A stretch of 11,486 nucleotides of DNA from Pseudomonadota bacterium (lineage in GTDB: Bacteria; Pseudomonadota; Alphaproteobacteria; Caulobacterales; Caulobacteraceae). Below the pieces are notes generated by a model. That model was not told the origin of the DNA. It saw only the letters and a list, made by a program, of their open reading frames with translations, and did no database searches. Both the position numbers and the translations under genes were made by a program. This document shows positions 5,715 to 11,486 of this stretch, one piece after another (within the stretch, counting starts at the first letter, position 1; each line of letters starts with the position of its first letter). The DNA lies in contig JAEZCL010000083.1 of the NCBI GenBank assembly GCA_023433585.1, forward strand, positions 1 through 11,486, read 5' to 3'.

Positions 5715-6908
5715 ATGACCAGCGCCTGGCGCAATGCGCTTCACTATGTCCTGCTGTTCGCCGCCACGGGCGTCAGCCTGCCGTTCGCCGGGCTGTGGTT
5801 CCAGGCCCAGGGTCTGAACGGCGCCGAAATCGGAACCCTTCTGGCCGCGCCCATGCTGGCGCGCCTGGTGAGCGGCCCGATGATCGCCCTGTGGGCCGAC
5901 GGCTTCGCCCGGCGACGCACGGCCATTGGGGTTCTGGGCGCCGTCGCGGCGCTCGGCTACGGCGCGGCGGGGCTGGTGGAGGGCTACGCCCTGTGGCTGC
6001 CGCTGTGGTTCGTCGGCGCGACGGCGGCGGCGGCGATCATCCCGCTGGCCGACGTTCTGACCCTGAGGACCGCCGCGCGTGAGGGCTTCACCTTCGCCGC
6101 GCCCCGCAGCGCCGGCTCCATCGCCTTCGTCGCCGCCAATGTGGGCATGGGCGCGCTGCTGCTGCGGGCCTCGCCGGACGTCATCATCGCCTGGATCACG
6201 GCCGCCAGCCTGATCGGCGCGGCCGTCGCACTGACCGTCCTGCCGAGGGAGCGTGTGCACGACGGCGCGACACCGCCCCGGCGCGAGCGGTTCCGGGGCC
6301 TGGGCGCGCTGGTGGCCGATCCGGTCTTCATGACCGCCATCTTCGCGGTGGGCGCGATCCAGGCGACCCACGCCTTCCTCTATGGATTTTCAGCCATCGA
6401 ATGGAAGGCGCGGGGCATCCCCGAATCCATGACCGGCCTGCTGTGGGGCTTCAGCGTGGTGGCCGAGGTGTTGTTCATGTGGGTGGTGGAGCCCTGGCGG
6501 CGCAAGCGCGGGATCGGGCCATGGCCGCTGCTGATGATCGGCGGGGCGGCGGCGGTCGTCCGCTGGACTTCCCTGGCCTTCATGCCGCCCCTGTGGCTGC
6601 TGTGGCCGCTTCAGGCCCTGCATGCGTTCAGCTTCGCCGCGACCTTCCTGGCGGGTTTGCAGATCGTCGAGCGCCTGGCCCCGCCTGCGAACCAGACGGC
6701 GGCCCAGACCCTGCTTTCGGCCCTGTCGTCCGGCGTGCTGATCGGCCTGGCGACCCTGATGTCCGGGCCGCTCTATGACGCCTATGGCGCGCTGGGATAC
6801 CTGGCCATGGCCATGATCGCGGTCCTGGGCCTGGCCGCCGGATGGCATGTGCGCGGCGCGCTGGCGGGCGAGGCCGAGGCGGCCGGGAAGGGGACCGCTC
6901 AATCCTGA
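5715..6908 (+). CDS. MFS transporter, HcaT/3-phenylpropionate-permease-like (MFS_1-like family)
   Basis: This 397-residue protein has about a dozen hydrophobic segments. The layout differs from the preceding transporter. The first helix is followed by SLPFAGLWFQAQGLNGAEIGTLLA (the PF-x-x-x-W, G-L-x-x-x-E-I-G pattern), then a motif-A-like loop GPMIALWADGFARRR (54-68). Further on come a WGFSVVAEVLFMW helix and LQALHAFSF (299-307). These features are those I associate with the HcaT-like permease group, so it is probably a proton-coupled small-molecule transporter. Substrate unknown; aromatic acids are only a family-level hint. The gene starts 22 bases after the stop of the first transporter and probably shares its mRNA. 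A longer form starting at ATG 5679 would overlap that gene but has poor ribosome binding site spacing. The 3' end overlaps the minus-strand gene by ten bases. Confidence 0.88.
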   Translation: MTSAWRNALHYVLLFAATGVSLPFAGLWFQAQGLNGAEIGTLLAAPMLARLVSGPMIALWADGFARRRTAIGVLGAVAALGYGAAGLVEGYALWLPLWFVGATAAAAIIPLADVLTLRTAAREGFTFAAPRSAGSIAFVAANVGMGALLLRASPDVIIAWITAASLIGAAVALTVLPRERVHDGATPPRRERFRGLGALVADPVFMTAIFAVGAIQATHAFLYGFSAIEWKARGIPESMTGLLWGFSVVAEVLFMWVVEPWRRKRGIGPWPLLMIGGAAAVVRWTSLAFMPPLWLLWPLQALHAFSFAATFLAGLQIVERLAPPANQTAAQTLLSALSSGVLIGLATLMSGPLYDAYGALGYLAMAMIAVLGLAAGWHVRGALAGEAEAAGKGTAQS

Positions 6909-7684
6909 GGCGGCCGGTTGCTCTGTTGCTGAACCGGGGTGCGGGCCCCCTGGCGCATGTCCACGCCGGGCACGTCCGGCAGATGCGCCCCGGCGCAGCC
7001 CATGCCCAGGTTCGAGCCGACGCAGTCGGCCGGGCCGATCACGCCGGTCTGGCCCGCGAGGGGCGCGCGCTGGGCCTCCCACTGCGCCCGGTTGGCCCAG
7101 CCCTGCCGCTCAAAGGCGGCGTCGCGCTCAGGATCGCCCGTTCCCCGGATGCCCGGCGCCGCGCGTGCGCGGGCGAAACGATCGTCGCAGGCGGCTCGCT
7201 CGGCCTGGGTCATCTCGCCGCGCGGACGATCACAGGCCAGGCCGCCACCGCGCAGGGCGCGCGCCACCCGGTCCCCGGTGGTCTCCTCGGCCTGGACCTG
7301 CCAGCGCGGCTCGATGTCCTGTCGCTCGGCGTCGGCGCGCGCGGGCAGGCGCAGGGCGTCCAGCCTCTGGCGCTCATCCTCTTCCTCCTCGTCCCGCAGG
7401 CGCTGCGACAGCGCCTGGGCGTTGCGTGTCAGGATCGGCGCCTCGCGCGGTTGCTCGATCTGGGTGACCGGCGGCTCTCTCACGGTCTCGCCGAGCATCA
7501 GGGGGCGGGGCTCGATGCGCACATAGATCAGCTCGGGCGGCGCGCGATAGCCGGATATGTCCAGGCCCGTCCTGAGGCCGAGCACGGCGAGGACCGCCAG
7601 ATGAAGGGCCAGCGAAACGCCGAGCACTCCCCAGAGGGTCCGGTTGCGGGTGATCCTTTCGCCGAGACGCAATACAGCCGACAT
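6899..7684 (-). CDS. Membrane-anchored periplasmic protein with TonB-like N-terminus, function unknown
   Basis: This 261-residue protein has a short basic cytoplasmic N-terminus, then one hydrophobic helix (residues 17-37, LWGVLGVSLALHLAVLAVLGL), then a long hydrophilic part presumably in the periplasm. The helix holds S24-x-x-x-H28, the spacing of the Ser/His pair in the TonB membrane anchor that meets ExbB/ExbD. It is followed by a proline-rich stretch (P49-P83, e.g. REPPVTQIEQPREAP). No TonB C-terminal domain follows. Instead there is an acidic, probably helical segment (about 88-112, RDEEEEDERQRL) and a tail with four cysteines (151, 166, 221, 230) that could form disulfides. AAGGGG lies just upstream of the start (7693-7688, three-base gap). 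The gene is divergent from the TonB-C-like lipoprotein gene and converges with the transporter gene. I do not recognise the family; annotation as TonB would be an over-call. Confidence 0.8.
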   Translation of the reverse strand: MSAVLRLGERITRNRTLWGVLGVSLALHLAVLAVLGLRTGLDISGYRAPPELIYVRIEPRPLMLGETVREPPVTQIEQPREAPILTRNAQALSQRLRDEEEEDERQRLDALRLPARADAERQDIEPRWQVQAEETTGDRVARALRGGGLACDRPRGEMTQAERAACDDRFARARAAPGIRGTGDPERDAAFERQGWANRAQWEAQRAPLAGQTGVIGPADCVGSNLGMGCAGAHLPDVPGVDMRQGARTPVQQQSNRPPQD

Positions 7685-7740
7685 GAGCCCCTTACGGTGC
7701 GCCCGCAGTCCGGCCCGGGATGAGGCTGGACCAACGGAGC

Positions 7741-7770
7741 TTGCGCGAACGATCTCGCGGCCGGATTATT
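7741..7770. promoter_or_regulatory. Possible divergent promoter region
   Basis: The 133-base gap between the two divergent genes has one AT-rich spot, GGATTATTC at 7763-7771. On the plus strand TTGCGC (7741-7746), a 17-base spacer and GATTAT (7764-7769) could form a weak promoter for the lipoprotein gene. On the minus strand AATAAT (7770-7765) is a five-of-six match to the -10 box, with TTAAAC 18 bases upstream. This is consensus matching only. Confidence 0.25.
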
Positions 7771-7803
7771 CGGGAAGCTATGCGTCCGGTTTAAGGCGAA
7801 GCT

Positions 7804-7814
7804 GGGGGGAGAGG
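7804..7814 (+). promoter_or_regulatory. Ribosome binding site favouring a TTG start for the lipoprotein
   Basis: The purine-rich run GGGGGGAGAGG at 7804-7814 places its GGAG core (7808-7811) six bases before TTG at 7818. The first downstream ATG (7839) is 24 bases away and has no site of its own, so the TTG is the better start. Confidence 0.5.
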
Positions 7815-7817
7815 TCT

Positions 7818-8189
7818 TTGACGTTTTCCAATCCGAACATGTCGCCATATGGGTTTGCCGCGTCGGTTTTGCTGCTCGCGGGCTGTGCGACGACAGGTGC
7901 GGGCAGTCAGGGGCTGGTTCCGGGCGCTGACGGCGCAGCGGTCATGGAGTGCGTGATTGGTCAGGACGGTCGGCTGGATGATTGCCGCATCATCAGCGAG
8001 ACGCCCGAGGGGCAGGGGTTCGGCGAGGCGACCCTGGGCCTGGCGCATCGGTTCCAGATGCGGACGGTCAATCGGCGCGGCCAATCCACGATTGGCTCCC
8101 ACGTTCGAATTCCGATCCAGTGGAGACTGGATGAGAACGGCGTCCCGGCTTCCGACACCGCCCTTGACCCGACGCCCCCCGAGGCGTAA
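7818..8189 (+). CDS. Probable lipoprotein with TonB C-terminal-like domain
   Basis: From TTG 7818 the product has 123 residues. A hydrophobic stretch ends in the lipobox LLLAGC with C23, so the mature protein should be a lipid-anchored envelope protein. The mature part has the TonB-C pattern of alternating strands. It begins with a GAAVMECVIGQDGRLDDCRI segment (C45 and C56 could pair), continues through SETPEGQGFGEATLGLAHRF, and ends in a VRIPIQWRL strand (96-104). Short TonB-C-domain proteins of this kind are familiar in Caulobacterales; in full TonB this domain contacts TonB-dependent receptors. The protein has neither a TonB membrane anchor nor a proline-rich linker. The signal sequence has no Lys or Arg before the hydrophobic core, which is odd. 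An ATG at 7839 or an upstream ATG at 7683 (overlapping the divergent gene's start) are less likely starts. The role is unknown. Confidence 0.75.
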   Translation: MTFSNPNMSPYGFAASVLLLAGCATTGAGSQGLVPGADGAAVMECVIGQDGRLDDCRIISETPEGQGFGEATLGLAHRFQMRTVNRRGQSTIGSHVRIPIQWRLDENGVPASDTALDPTPPEA

Positions 8190-8264
8190 ACGGCGCGCAC
8201 TTTCGAGGCATGGGTGGTTCGCCGCCTGCTGATCTCGTGACAATCGAGCGGACGGGCTGCGCCC

Positions 8265-8303
8265 GCCGGAACGCCCGAAGCGCGCGTTCCGGCTTTTCTG
8301 TTT
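8265..8303 (+). terminator. Intrinsic terminator upstream of the str operon
   Basis: GCCGGAACGC (8265-8274) pairs perfectly with GCGTTCCGGC (8284-8293) over a nine-base loop, and is followed by TTTTCTGTTT (8294-8303). It lies 75 bases after the lipoprotein stop codon and separates that gene from rpsL. The rest of the 8190-8264 stretch shows no gene. Confidence 0.8.
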
Positions 8304-8327
8304 GAGGACACGGTCGGTCTCGATAAC
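8302..8327 (+). promoter_or_regulatory. Putative promoter of the str operon
   Basis: TTGAGGA (8302-8308) and TCGATAAC (8320-8327) are separated by 11 bases. This fits the Caulobacter housekeeping promoter as I recall it (TTGACGS, 10-14 bases, GCTANAWC), with two mismatches in each box. The position, just after a terminator and about 95 bases before rpsL, is sensible. The transcription start has not been mapped. Confidence 0.4.
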
Positions 8328-8421
8328 ACCCCGGGCGCGGCTCGCCGTGTCCAAAAGAAGGAAACCGAGGCGCCCCGGCCGAAAGGCACACGCCTCCATC
8401 GTTGGAAGAGACCCAAGACGA

Positions 8422-8796
8422 ATGCCTACGATCAACCAGCTGATCCGCAAGCCCCGCAAGCCCAAGCCCGTGCGCAACAAGGTGCCGGCCCTGGAGGGCT
8501 CGCCCCAGCGCCGCGGCGTCTGCACCCGCGTCTATACGACGACCCCGAAGAAGCCGAACTCGGCCCTTCGTAAGGTGGCCAAGGTGCGCCTGGCCAAGAG
8601 CGGCTACGAAGCCGTGTGCTACATCCCCGGCGAAGGCCACAACCTTCAGGAGCACTCGGTGGTCCTGATCCGCGGCGGCCGCGTGAAGGACCTTCCGGGC
8701 GTCCGTTACCACATCCTGCGCGGCGTGCTGGACACGCAAGGCGTCAAGGACCGCAGGAAGCGCCGTTCGCACTACGGCGCCAAGCGTCCGAAGTAA
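8422..8796 (+). CDS. rpsL: 30S ribosomal protein S12
   Basis: This 124-residue protein is the decoding-centre protein of the small subunit. It begins MPTINQLIRKPRKPKP and carries RVYTTTPKKPNSALRK (K43) and GGRVKDLPGVRYH (K89 and D90, equivalent to E. coli K88 and the methylthiolated D89). All the classic streptomycin-related positions have the wild-type residue, so no resistance change is visible. The frame is open upstream to 8302, but ATG 8422 matches the conserved N-terminus; GGAAGAG at 8404-8410 is the likely ribosome binding site, 11 bases away. It is first in the rpsL-rpsG-fusA order of the str operon. Confidence 0.98.
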   Translation: MPTINQLIRKPRKPKPVRNKVPALEGSPQRRGVCTRVYTTTPKKPNSALRKVAKVRLAKSGYEAVCYIPGEGHNLQEHSVVLIRGGRVKDLPGVRYHILRGVLDTQGVKDRRKRRSHYGAKRPK

Positions 8797-8837
8797 GCCG
8801 AAGCGCGCTCCACGATATCATTTAGAGGCAAGAATCC

Positions 8838-9311
8838 ATGTCCCGTCGTCACCGCGCCCAGAAGCGTGAAGTCCTGCCGGATCCCAAATACGGGGATCTG
8901 ATCGTCACCAAATTCATGAATTACGTCATGTACGAGGGCAAGAAGGCCGTCGCCGAGAACATCGTCTACGGCGCCTTCGACATCCTGGCCGAGAAGAAGA
9001 AGGACCAGGAGCCGGTCGCCACCTTCCACACCGCGCTGGAGAACGTGGCCCCGGCCGTCGAGGTGCGTTCGCGCCGGGTCGGCGGCGCCACCTATCAGGT
9101 GCCGGTCGAGGTCCGTCCGGACCGCCGCCGCGCACTGGCCATCCGCTGGCTGGTCAACGCCGCGCGCAATCGCGGCGAGAACACCATGACGGAAAAGCTG
9201 GCCGCCGAGCTGCTGGACGCCGCCAACAACCGCGGCACCGCCGTCAAGAAGCGGGAAGACACGCACAAGATGGCCGAGGCCAACCGCGCCTTCTCGCACT
9301 ACCGCTGGTAA
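8838..9311 (+). CDS. rpsG: 30S ribosomal protein S7
   Basis: This 157-residue protein is the primary 16S rRNA-binding protein that organises the head of the small subunit near the exit site. Recognisable segments are the N-terminal RRHRAQKREVLPDPKYGD, VAPAVEVRSRRVGGATYQVP in the middle, and the conserved C-terminus REDTHKMAEANRAFSHYRW. The start is supported by AGAGG at 8824-8828, nine bases before ATG. It lies 41 bases after rpsL. In E. coli, S7 represses the str operon by binding the rpsL-rpsG gap; here that gap is short and I see no strong stem in it, whereas the gap after rpsG holds one. Confidence 0.98.
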   Translation: MSRRHRAQKREVLPDPKYGDLIVTKFMNYVMYEGKKAVAENIVYGAFDILAEKKKDQEPVATFHTALENVAPAVEVRSRRVGGATYQVPVEVRPDRRRALAIRWLVNAARNRGENTMTEKLAAELLDAANNRGTAVKKREDTHKMAEANRAFSHYRW

Positions 9312-9328
9312 GCCGCGCTTCAGCGGCC

Positions 9329-9377
9329 CTTCAGGCGGCGGCGGGGTCACGACAGACCGCCCGCGCCTCGCCTGAAG
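9329..9377 (+). other. Stem-loop between rpsG and fusA
   Basis: CTTCAGGCG (9329-9337) is exactly complementary to CGCCTGAAG (9369-9377). The 31-base GC-rich interior can add further pairs with internal loops. No T-run follows, so it is not a normal intrinsic terminator. It occupies the middle of the 118-base gap between the two genes and may be a processing, attenuation or regulatory structure; its function is unknown. Confidence 0.55.
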
Positions 9378-9429
9378 ACCTTATCTGACCCCCCGAGGCG
9401 TCATCCGGCGCCCAACATCGAGCTTCGAA

Positions 9430-11486
9430 ATGCCCCGCACAAATCCGATCGAGGACTACCGCAACTTCGGCATCATGGCCCACATCGACGCGGGCAAGAC
9501 GACGACGACCGAGCGGATTCTGTTCTACACCGGCAAGAACCACAAGATGGGCGAGACGCACGACGGCGCCTCGACCATGGACTGGATGGACCAGGAGCAG
9601 GAGCGCGGCATCACCATCACGTCCGCCGCGACGACCGCCTTCTGGAAAGACAAGCGCCTCAACATCATCGACACCCCCGGCCACGTGGACTTCACCATCG
9701 AGGTGGAGCGTTCGCTGCGCGTCCTGGTCGGCGCCGTGACGGTGCTGGACGGCAACGCCGGCGTTGAGCCCCAGACCGAAACCGTCTGGCGCCAGGCTGA
9801 CAAGTACCGGGTGCCGCGCATTGTCTTCGTCAACAAGATGGACAAGCTGGGCGCTGACTTCGAGAAGTCGGTCCAGTCGATCCGCGACCGCCTGGGCGCC
9901 AAGGCCGTGCCGATCCAGCTGCCGATCGGTTCGGAAGTGAACCTCAAGGGCGTGGTCGACCTGGTGCGCATGGTCGGCATCACCTGGGAGACCGATCAGG
10001 TCGGCGCCGACGGCGTCGAGGGTCCCATCCCCGCCGACATGGCCGAGGCCGCCGCGGCCGCCCGCCAATATCTGGTGGAAACCGCCGTCGAGCTGGATGA
10101 CGAGGCGATGGAAGCCTATCTCGAAGGCAATGAGCCTTCAGAAGAGGTGCTGAAGCGCTGCATCCGCAAGGCCGTGATCGAAGGCGCCTTCTATCCGATC
10201 CTGGGCGGCTCGGCGTTCAAGAACAAGGGCGTGCAGCCGCTGCTGGACGCGGTGGTCGACTATCTGCCGTCGCCGCTGGACATCCCGCCGACCCCCGGCC
10301 TGGACTACAGGACCGAAGAGCCCGTGGTTCGCAAGGCGTCCGACGACGAGCCCCTGTCCGTTCTGGCGTTCAAGATCATGGACGACCCCTTCGTCGGCTC
10401 CATCACCTTCTGCCGCATCTATTCCGGCAAGCTGGAGACGGGCATGAGCCTGCTGAACTCGACCCGCGACAAGAAGGAGCGCGTCGGCCGCATGCTGCTG
10501 ATGCACTCCAACAACCGCGAGGACATCAAGGAAGCCTACGCCGGCGACATCGTGGCCCTGGCCGGCCTGAAGGAAACCCGCACCGGGGACACCCTGTGCG
10601 ATCCGATCAAGTCGCCCGTCATCCTCGAGAAGATGGAGTTCCCCGCGCCGGTCATCGAGATCGCCGTGGAGCCCAAGACCAAGGCCGACCAGGAAAAGCT
10701 GGGCGTCGCCCTGGCCAAGCTGGCCGGAGAGGACCCGTCCTTCACCGTCTCGACCGACCACGAGTCGGGCCAGACGATCCTGAAGGGCATGGGCGAGCTT
10801 CACCTGGACATCAAGATCGACATCCTGAAGCGCACCTACAAGGTCGAGGCGACCATCGGCGCGCCGCAGGTGGCCTATCGCGAAAGCCTGGGTCGGGCGG
10901 CCGAGATCGACTACACGCACAAGAAACAGACCGGCGGCACGGGCCAGTTCGCCCGCATCAAGGTGGTGTTCGAGCCGGGCGAGCCGGGTTCGGGCTTCGT
11001 CTTCGAATCCAAGATCGTCGGCGGCAACGTGCCCAAGGAATACGTCCCCGGCGTGCAGAAGGGCCTGGAATCGGCCAAGGACAACGGCCTGCTGGCCGGG
11101 TTCCCGCTGATCGACTTCAAGGCCACCCTGATCGACGGCGCCTACCACGACGTGGACTCCTCGGTGCTGGCGTTTGAAATCGCCGCCCGCGCCGCCTTCA
11201 AGGAGCTGCGCGAGAAGGGTTCGCCCAAGCTGCTGGAGCCGATCATGGCCGTCGAGGTCGTGACCCCGGAAGAGTATCTGGGCTCGGTCATCGGCGACCT
11301 GAACGGCCGTCGCGGCATGATCCAGGGTCAGGACATGCGCGGCAACGCCACCGTCGTCGACGCCTTCGTGCCGCTGGCCAACATGTTCGGCTATGTGAAC
11401 ACGCTGCGCGGCATGTCGCAGGGCCGCGCCCAGTTCACCATGCAATACGATCACTACGAGCCGGTGCCGCAACACGTCGCCGACGA
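9430..11486 (+). CDS. fusA: Elongation factor G, 3' end outside window
   Basis: The frame starts at ATG 9430 and runs off the right edge after 685 complete codons. EF-G is about 692 residues, so only a few C-terminal residues are missing. It is the GTPase that drives translocation and, with ribosome recycling factor, splits ribosomes. GTPase motifs are complete: G1 AHIDAGKT (17-24), switch I RGITI (59-63), G3 DTPGH (81-85, with catalytic H85) and G4 NKMD (135-138). The later GMGELHLDIKIDILKR stretch marks domain III, and the segment with LGSVIGDLNGRRGMIQG marks domain V. The ribosome binding site is weak (CGAG at 9419-9422). The gene is third in the str operon; tuf would be expected next, beyond the window. 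Confidence 0.97.
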   Translation, partial: MPRTNPIEDYRNFGIMAHIDAGKTTTTERILFYTGKNHKMGETHDGASTMDWMDQEQERGITITSAATTAFWKDKRLNIIDTPGHVDFTIEVERSLRVLVGAVTVLDGNAGVEPQTETVWRQADKYRVPRIVFVNKMDKLGADFEKSVQSIRDRLGAKAVPIQLPIGSEVNLKGVVDLVRMVGITWETDQVGADGVEGPIPADMAEAAAAARQYLVETAVELDDEAMEAYLEGNEPSEEVLKRCIRKAVIEGAFYPILGGSAFKNKGVQPLLDAVVDYLPSPLDIPPTPGLDYRTEEPVVRKASDDEPLSVLAFKIMDDPFVGSITFCRIYSGKLETGMSLLNSTRDKKERVGRMLLMHSNNREDIKEAYAGDIVALAGLKETRTGDTLCDPIKSPVILEKMEFPAPVIEIAVEPKTKADQEKLGVALAKLAGEDPSFTVSTDHESGQTILKGMGELHLDIKIDILKRTYKVEATIGAPQVAYRESLGRAAEIDYTHKKQTGGTGQFARIKVVFEPGEPGSGFVFESKIVGGNVPKEYVPGVQKGLESAKDNGLLAGFPLIDFKATLIDGAYHDVDSSVLAFEIAARAAFKELREKGSPKLLEPIMAVEVVTPEEYLGSVIGDLNGRRGMIQGQDMRGNATVVDAFVPLANMFGYVNTLRGMSQGRAQFTMQYDHYEPVPQHVAD

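Noticed and set aside
4415..5734. 439-codon minus-strand open frame opposite the first transporter
   Set aside because: The plus strand encodes a clear membrane transporter; the antisense product is a Gln/His/Arg/Gly-rich shadow.
6914..6937. CCGGTT/AACCGG inverted repeat near the convergent junction as a bidirectional terminator
   Set aside because: Only six base pairs with a 12-base loop, no T-tract on either side, and it lies inside coding sequence.
6842..7723. 293-codon plus-strand frame opposite the TonB-like N-terminus gene
   Set aside because: The minus-strand reading gives a coherent anchor helix, proline-rich linker and start with ribosome binding site; the plus-strand reading overlaps the transporter end and has no such structure.
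7715..7723. CCGGGATGA resembling an arm of the 909-1106 repeat
   Set aside because: Only nine bases match and there is no paired arm forming the same hairpin nearby; it may be chance.
8302..8421. Upstream extension of the rpsL frame
   Set aside because: S12 begins at the conserved MPTINQL; the extension covers the putative promoter region and has no homology that I recognise.
10138..11475. 445-codon minus-strand open frame opposite fusA
   Set aside because: It lies wholly inside the well-supported EF-G gene and has the low-complexity composition expected of an antisense frame.

Overview
The window is ordinary chromosomal DNA from a GC-rich alphaproteobacterium (roughly 65-70% G+C in the coding lines I counted). 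The split glycine decarboxylase (gcvPA plus gcvPB), the alphaproteobacterial form of S12/S7/EF-G, promoter-like sequences resembling the Caulobacter housekeeping consensus and the small TonB-C-like lipoprotein all suggest the Caulobacterales, perhaps Brevundimonas. The genus is inference from memory, not from a search.

Region 1 (1-4405) is the glycine cleavage operon: the 3' half of gcvT, gcvH, gcvPA, a small unrelated gene, and gcvPB, closed by a strong intrinsic terminator. T, H and P protein together oxidise glycine to CO2, ammonia and methylene-tetrahydrofolate, with the separately encoded L protein. Two things interrupt the usual tight packing. A cluster of four TCCCGG/CCGGGA hairpins bounded by a 13-bp inverted repeat lies between gcvH and gcvPA. 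A 107-codon gene of clearly lower G+C (about 54%) sits between the two halves of the decarboxylase.

Region 2 (4442-6908) holds two adjacent major facilitator transporter genes of different subfamilies: Bcr/CflA-like, then HcaT/3-phenylpropionate-permease-like. They are probably co-transcribed. The second ends in a 10-bp tail-to-tail overlap with a gene on the minus strand.

Region 3 (6899-8303) is a divergent pair. The minus-strand gene encodes a membrane-anchored periplasmic protein with a TonB-like N-terminus. The plus-strand gene encodes a probable lipoprotein whose mature part looks like a lone TonB C-terminal domain. A terminator closes the plus-strand gene.

Region 4 (8302-11486) is the start of the str operon: a putative promoter, rpsL, rpsG and nearly all of fusA, which runs off the end of the window about seven residues short. 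A large stem-loop lies between rpsG and fusA.

I found no tRNA, rRNA, CRISPR array, insertion sequence, prophage or restriction/defence system, and no convincing new multi-gene system. The points most worth a second look are the low-G+C gene inside the gcvP pair, the hairpin cluster that supplies the gcvPA ribosome binding site, and the divergent TonB-like halves. No gap between genes exceeds 300 bases; the largest are 907-1118 and 8190-8421, both described below.
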